Source of the DNA: Parcubacteria group bacterium GW2011_GWC1_36_108
GTDB taxonomy: Bacteria; Patescibacteriota; Minisyncoccia; Moranbacterales; GWC2-37-73
NCBI GenBank assembly: GCA_000991245.1
Contig: LBRD01000006.1
Coordinates: 1 to 39,339, forward strand
Direction of reading: 5' to 3'
Length of the DNA stretch: 39,339 nt
Part shown: positions 36,088-39,339 of the stretch, one piece after another
How the letters are laid out: each line of letters opens with the position of its first letter
Position numbering within the stretch: position 1 is the first letter of the stretch
Made by a program: the position numbers and the translations under genes
The notes under the pieces: generated by a model
Told to the model about the DNA's origin: nothing
The model's database searches: none
The model's input: the letters and a program-made list of their open reading frames with translations, nothing else

Positions 36088-37335
36088 ATGCCGAAAATTC
36101 AGATCACATCTAAAGGAATCCGTGCTGCATTGAAAAAATACACACCATATCAATCATTGGTTGAATATATTTGGAATGGTTTTGATGCGCAAGCATCAAT
36201 AATTAAAATAGATTACATTGCTAATGATCTTGGCAATATTGAAACTATCATAATCTCAGACAATGGTTACGGAATCCCACACAGCAAGTTACAAGACAAA
36301 TTCGAACCACTTTTTGAATCTAAAAAAGCACTCGAAAATAAGCTCAAAAAAAATCTTTCCGCTATTCATGGAAAAAACGGAATTGGCAGACTAACCTTTT
36401 TTACATTTGCCAGAAATGCTTCTTGGAAAACAGTTTACTGTGAAAATGAAACCAACCTAACTTATGAAATTTATGCCAATGCTGAAAATATAAATCTTTA
36501 TACGGGAGTTAATGCTGCTCAGCGCCAAACCGCGGAGCCAACTGGAACCAGCGTAACTTTTAGTGGAATTCATGCGCTTACCGCACATCAACTTGAAGAA
36601 AAATTCCAGGAATACATTCTCAAGGAATTTGCTTGGTTTTTGGCGCTAAACAGAAATAGAGATTTTAAAATAATCCTAAATGGAACCCCAATTGATTTTA
36701 AAAACATCATTGCTGATAGTGAACAACTTGAACTTATCCATACTGAAACCAACACAGTTTTTTTCCTTTATTATGTTCGCTGGGATCAACGCCTTAACAA
36801 TGAGCCGTCGCGTTATTATTATCTAAACTCGGAGCACAAAGAATGTTGGAAAGAGCCTACTGCTATCAAGAATAAAGGTGAACAATTTTACCACAGCTTT
36901 TTTATTGAAAGTGCATATTTTGACTCATTTGGTTTCCAAAGTGCTGAAGTTCAAGCCCAGGAAGCTCTAATTATTGGCACACGTTCAGATGCTCAATTTA
37001 AATTCCTGCGAAAAAAGCTAGCCAACATCCTACGCATCAAACGCAGACCATTTCTCAAAGGTTTTGCCGAGCAATTATTAATTGAATATGAAGAAAAAAA
37101 CATTCTACCATCTGGAGCTAAAGAAAATCTCAAACAAACAATCAAAATTTTATACGAAATGCAACCCAAAATTTTCACCTCGCTAAACACAGAACAGAAA
37201 AAGATCCTCGTCGGCCTCTTGGATATTTTACTTGAAAGCAACAAGACCGAAACAATTGCCCAACTTCTCGGTGGAATTATAGAGCTTACCAAAGAGGAAC
37301 AAAACGAACTTACTCAATTATTTTCAAATAATTAG
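36088..37335 (+). CDS. Stand-alone GHKL (HATPase_c) ATP-binding protein
   Basis: LVEYIWNGFDAQA, ISDNGYGIPHSKL, AIHGKNGIGRLTFFTFA: Bergerat-fold N/G1/G2 boxes. Confidence 0.85.
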   Translation: MPKIQITSKGIRAALKKYTPYQSLVEYIWNGFDAQASIIKIDYIANDLGNIETIIISDNGYGIPHSKLQDKFEPLFESKKALENKLKKNLSAIHGKNGIGRLTFFTFARNASWKTVYCENETNLTYEIYANAENINLYTGVNAAQRQTAEPTGTSVTFSGIHALTAHQLEEKFQEYILKEFAWFLALNRNRDFKIILNGTPIDFKNIIADSEQLELIHTETNTVFFLYYVRWDQRLNNEPSRYYYLNSEHKECWKEPTAIKNKGEQFYHSFFIESAYFDSFGFQSAEVQAQEALIIGTRSDAQFKFLRKKLANILRIKRRPFLKGFAEQLLIEYEEKNILPSGAKENLKQTIKILYEMQPKIFTSLNTEQKKILVGLLDILLESNKTETIAQLLGGIIELTKEEQNELTQLFSNN

Positions 37336-37355
37336 CATCTTTCAATAAAATTAAC

Positions 37356-37387
37356 AAAAAAACCTCACCATAACGGTGAGGTTTTTT
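37356..37387. terminator. Bidirectional terminator between convergent genes
   Basis: AAAAAACCTCACC-ATAA-CGGTGAGGTTTTTT. Confidence 0.9.
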
Positions 37388-37412
37388 AAACTGTTTATTG
37401 AAACTAAATTAC

Positions 37413-37811
37413 TTATTTCAATACTACAGTTGCACCAGCTTCTTCAAGCTTCTTTTTAACATCTTCAGCTGCAGCTTTAGCAATCTTTTCTTTGATTACT
37501 TTTGGAGCTGCATCAACCAAGTCTTTTGCTTCCTTAAGTCCAAGACCAGTGATTTCACGAACAGCTTTAATAACGTTAATTTTCTGTGCTCCAGCTGAAG
37601 TTAATTCAACATCGAACTCAGATTTTTCTTCAGCAGCTTCAGCAGCAACAGGTGCAGCACCCATCATCATTGGAGCAGCAGCAGAAACACCAAATTTTTC
37701 TTCAAGAACCTTCACAAGTTCAGAAAGATCCAAAACACTCATCTTTTCGATTTCTGCAACAAGTTTTTCAAATTTTGCAGGAACCACAACGTCCTTTTTT
37801 TCTTCAGTCAT
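37413..37811 (-). CDS. rplL: 50S ribosomal protein L7/L12
   Basis: [45 protein letters not shown]. Confidence 0.97.
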   Translation of the reverse strand: MTEEKKDVVVPAKFEKLVAEIEKMSVLDLSELVKVLEEKFGVSAAAPMMMGAAPVAAEAAEEKSEFDVELTSAGAQKINVIKAVREITGLGLKEAKDLVDAAPKVIKEKIAKAAAEDVKKKLEEAGATVVLK

Positions 37812-37937
37812 AATAGTAGCTTTTTAGGCATTAGCTTTTCAGCTTTTCAGCTTTAAAGACAAAACCTTAAACATTAAATTAAAAATAAATTATACACATA
37901 ACCTAAGTAGCTAACAAGCTAATGCCTGATAAGCTGC

Positions 37938-38459
37938 CTATGCTTTTTGCTCTTTTACAGCATTAAGCACTTGAACCAAACCTCTCAAATTTCCTGCCAA
38001 AACATTGACGAAGCCAGATACTGGCGCGTTGAGCGTTCCAACAAGTTGTCCCAAAAGTTGTTCTTTTGAAGGAATTTTTGCCAAAGCTTTAACTTCGCTG
38101 GCATCCATAACTTGCTGTCCCAAAACTCCACCCAACAATTTAATGTTTTCATTGGTCTTTGCAAAAGTATCAATGATTTTAGCCGCAGCAACTTCATCAA
38201 GGTTTGAAAATGATAAAGCAACTTGACCTTCCATTTTTTTAATACTAACACCTTCGATTCCTGCATTTTTAAGTGCAATGTCAAAAAGAGTTTTGCGAGA
38301 CACAATATATTCAACGCCAGCTGCTCTTAAGAATTTCTTAAGTTCAGTTGAGTCTTTAACTTGGAGTCCCTTATAATCAACAATGATTGTTGATTTTGCA
38401 GCCTTGATTTTTTCTGTAAGCTCTTTTACAAGCTCAATTTTCTGATTTTTTGTAAGCAT
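37938..38459 (-). CDS. rplJ: 50S ribosomal protein L10
   Basis: AKSTIIVDYKGLQVKDSTELKKFLRAAGVEYIVSRKTLFDIALKNAG. Confidence 0.94.
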   Translation of the reverse strand: MLTKNQKIELVKELTEKIKAAKSTIIVDYKGLQVKDSTELKKFLRAAGVEYIVSRKTLFDIALKNAGIEGVSIKKMEGQVALSFSNLDEVAAAKIIDTFAKTNENIKLLGGVLGQQVMDASEVKALAKIPSKEQLLGQLVGTLNAPVSGFVNVLAGNLRGLVQVLNAVKEQKA

Positions 38460-38513
38460 TTGCCTTTTCTACTGATTACAAAGTTTTTAACATTTTGTAA
38501 TTTCGTAGGAATT

Positions 38514-38537
38514 AAAAAAATCTGCGTTTCCGCAGAT
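38514..38537 (-). terminator. Intrinsic terminator in the rplJ leader (candidate attenuator)
   Basis: Minus: ATCTGCG-GAAA-CGCAGAT-TTTTTT upstream of the rplJ start. Confidence 0.82.
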
Positions 38538-38656
38538 CGACCTTTGAAACCACGAAAACATTCTTGATGAATATTTTCGTAATTCCTCGATAGGGTTTAC
38601 ATACCCCAGTGAAATGTTCCTTCGGAATTTCACGGGGTAAACCTACTGTCTGCGGA
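38530..38656 (-). ncRNA. Ribosomal protein L10 leader RNA
   Basis: Minus: CCGCAGACAGTAGGTTTACCCCGTGAAATTCCGAAGGAACATTTCACTGGGGTATGTAAACCCTATCGAGGAATTACG...GATCTGCGG; GACAGTAGG and CGAGG elements plus closing helix match L10 leader style. Confidence 0.85.
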
Positions 38657-38688
38657 ATTCTATTCTATTAAAATTTCCCAAAATTCAA

Positions 38689-39084
38689 TTATTCAGCTTT
38701 CGTTTCTTCTACAACTGGTGCAGCCTCTTCTGTTTTCACTTCCTCAGCTTTTTTCTCTTCAACCTTCACTTCTTCAGCTGGCTTTGTCTCGACTTCGGCG
38801 GAAGCTTCTGGAACCACTGCCTTTACCATTTTAACAGCTCTCTTCTTCCCTTCAATCACACCTTCTTTGACAAAAAGGTTGTATGCGCTATCTGAAACTT
38901 GCGCTCCTTTTGCAATCCATTCTTTAATCTTATCAGCCTTTAGAACAGCCACTTTCTGATGAGGGTCATAACTACCCAAGACAGCCACATGGCGTCCCGT
39001 AGGGGCTGCTGTATGCTGCTGAAGCACTACTCTGAATTGAGCTTTATTTTTTCGTCCAACACGTGAAAATCTGATAGTTAACAT
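38689..39084 (-). CDS. rpsP: 30S ribosomal protein S16 with acidic/Lys-Ala-rich C-terminal tail
   Basis: MLTIRFSRVGRKNKAQFRVVLQQHTAAPTGRHVAVLGSYDP; tail VETKPAEEVKVEEKKAEEVKTEEAAPVVEETKAE. Confidence 0.96.
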   Translation of the reverse strand: MLTIRFSRVGRKNKAQFRVVLQQHTAAPTGRHVAVLGSYDPHQKVAVLKADKIKEWIAKGAQVSDSAYNLFVKEGVIEGKKRAVKMVKAVVPEASAEVETKPAEEVKVEEKKAEEVKTEEAAPVVEETKAE

Positions 39085-39197
39085 AATTTCCTTTTCTTTA
39101 TAAACAAATTAAAAGGTATTGATATACCCTCTTTTAGCCTCTCTTGAGCTAATTTTTAGTACTTGTTTAATATAGCGTTTTGCTCAACATTTGTCAA

Positions 39198-39296
39198 CCC
39201 CATTAGAAAAATGCCCAACAAATTGGCACCAACACAAGGTCTTAATGCTTAAAACATTTTACAAAAGCATTTCATATTGTCATTTTTCTAACGGGG
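39198..39296. repeat. Long inverted repeat with nested hairpin
   Basis: CCCCATTAGAAAAATG ... CATTTTTCTAACGGGG (one mismatch in 16), inner AATGCTT...AAGCATT. Confidence 0.75.
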
Positions 39297-39339
39297 TCAA
39301 TACCCAAGGGTATTTTCACAATCCATAGCCGCATTAAAG

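Noticed and set aside
37492-37827. 111-aa plus-strand ORF
   Set aside because: Antisense shadow of rplL.
39301-39314. ATACCC-AA-GGGTAT palindrome as a second CsoR-like operator
   Set aside because: Two-base spacer does not match the 29111-29131 spacing and no promoter/gene context is visible at the window edge.
1-39339. CRISPR array
   Set aside because: No set of regularly spaced identical repeats with unique spacers and no cas gene; repeats found are palindromes or short tandem words.
1-39339. Alternative genetic code (UGA = Gly) known in some CPR lineages
   Set aside because: All recognised housekeeping proteins read full length with the standard code and no in-frame UGA is needed.

Overview
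AT-rich bacterial window whose 16S 5' end and gene content look like a Patescibacteria/CPR (Parcubacteria-like) genome; the lineage is inferred from sequence character, not from a search. Left edge: 5' part of a minus-strand 16S rRNA gene. Housekeeping genes recognised: serS, lysS, a Sua5/YrdC-type synthase, dnaX, tRNA-Gln(UUG), rplJ/rplL with an L10 leader, and rpsP. Accessory content: GH1 glycosidase, GT2 and PMT-type glycosyltransferases, a nucleotide-salvage/sanitation cluster, a HepT/MntA toxin-antitoxin pair, a nucleotidyltransferase-fold protein paired with a coiled-coil partner, a pentapeptide-repeat protein, and a metal/envelope-stress island (ECF sigma factor, membrane partner, Gly/Met-rich secreted protein, MacAB-like ABC operon, DUF2892 protein + ferredoxin, YraQ-type permease + ArsR, cupredoxin). 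Strongest candidates for undescribed biology: (1) a 141-nt tRNA-like gene beside serS whose anticodon loop is replaced by a 71-nt self-pairing insertion; (2) an exact GAAAAC-N15-CGT promoter motif before the ECF sigma gene, the secreted Gly/Met-rich protein gene and the MacAB-like operon, suggesting an autoregulated ECF regulon; (3) a 26-bp exact repeat before a TrpR-like regulator gene and before the next gene; (4) clear palindromic operators (17-bp perfect ArsR-type, CsoR/CstR-like) and an L10 leader/terminator switch; (5) several families of dispersed intergenic hairpins. No CRISPR array or intact transposase was found.
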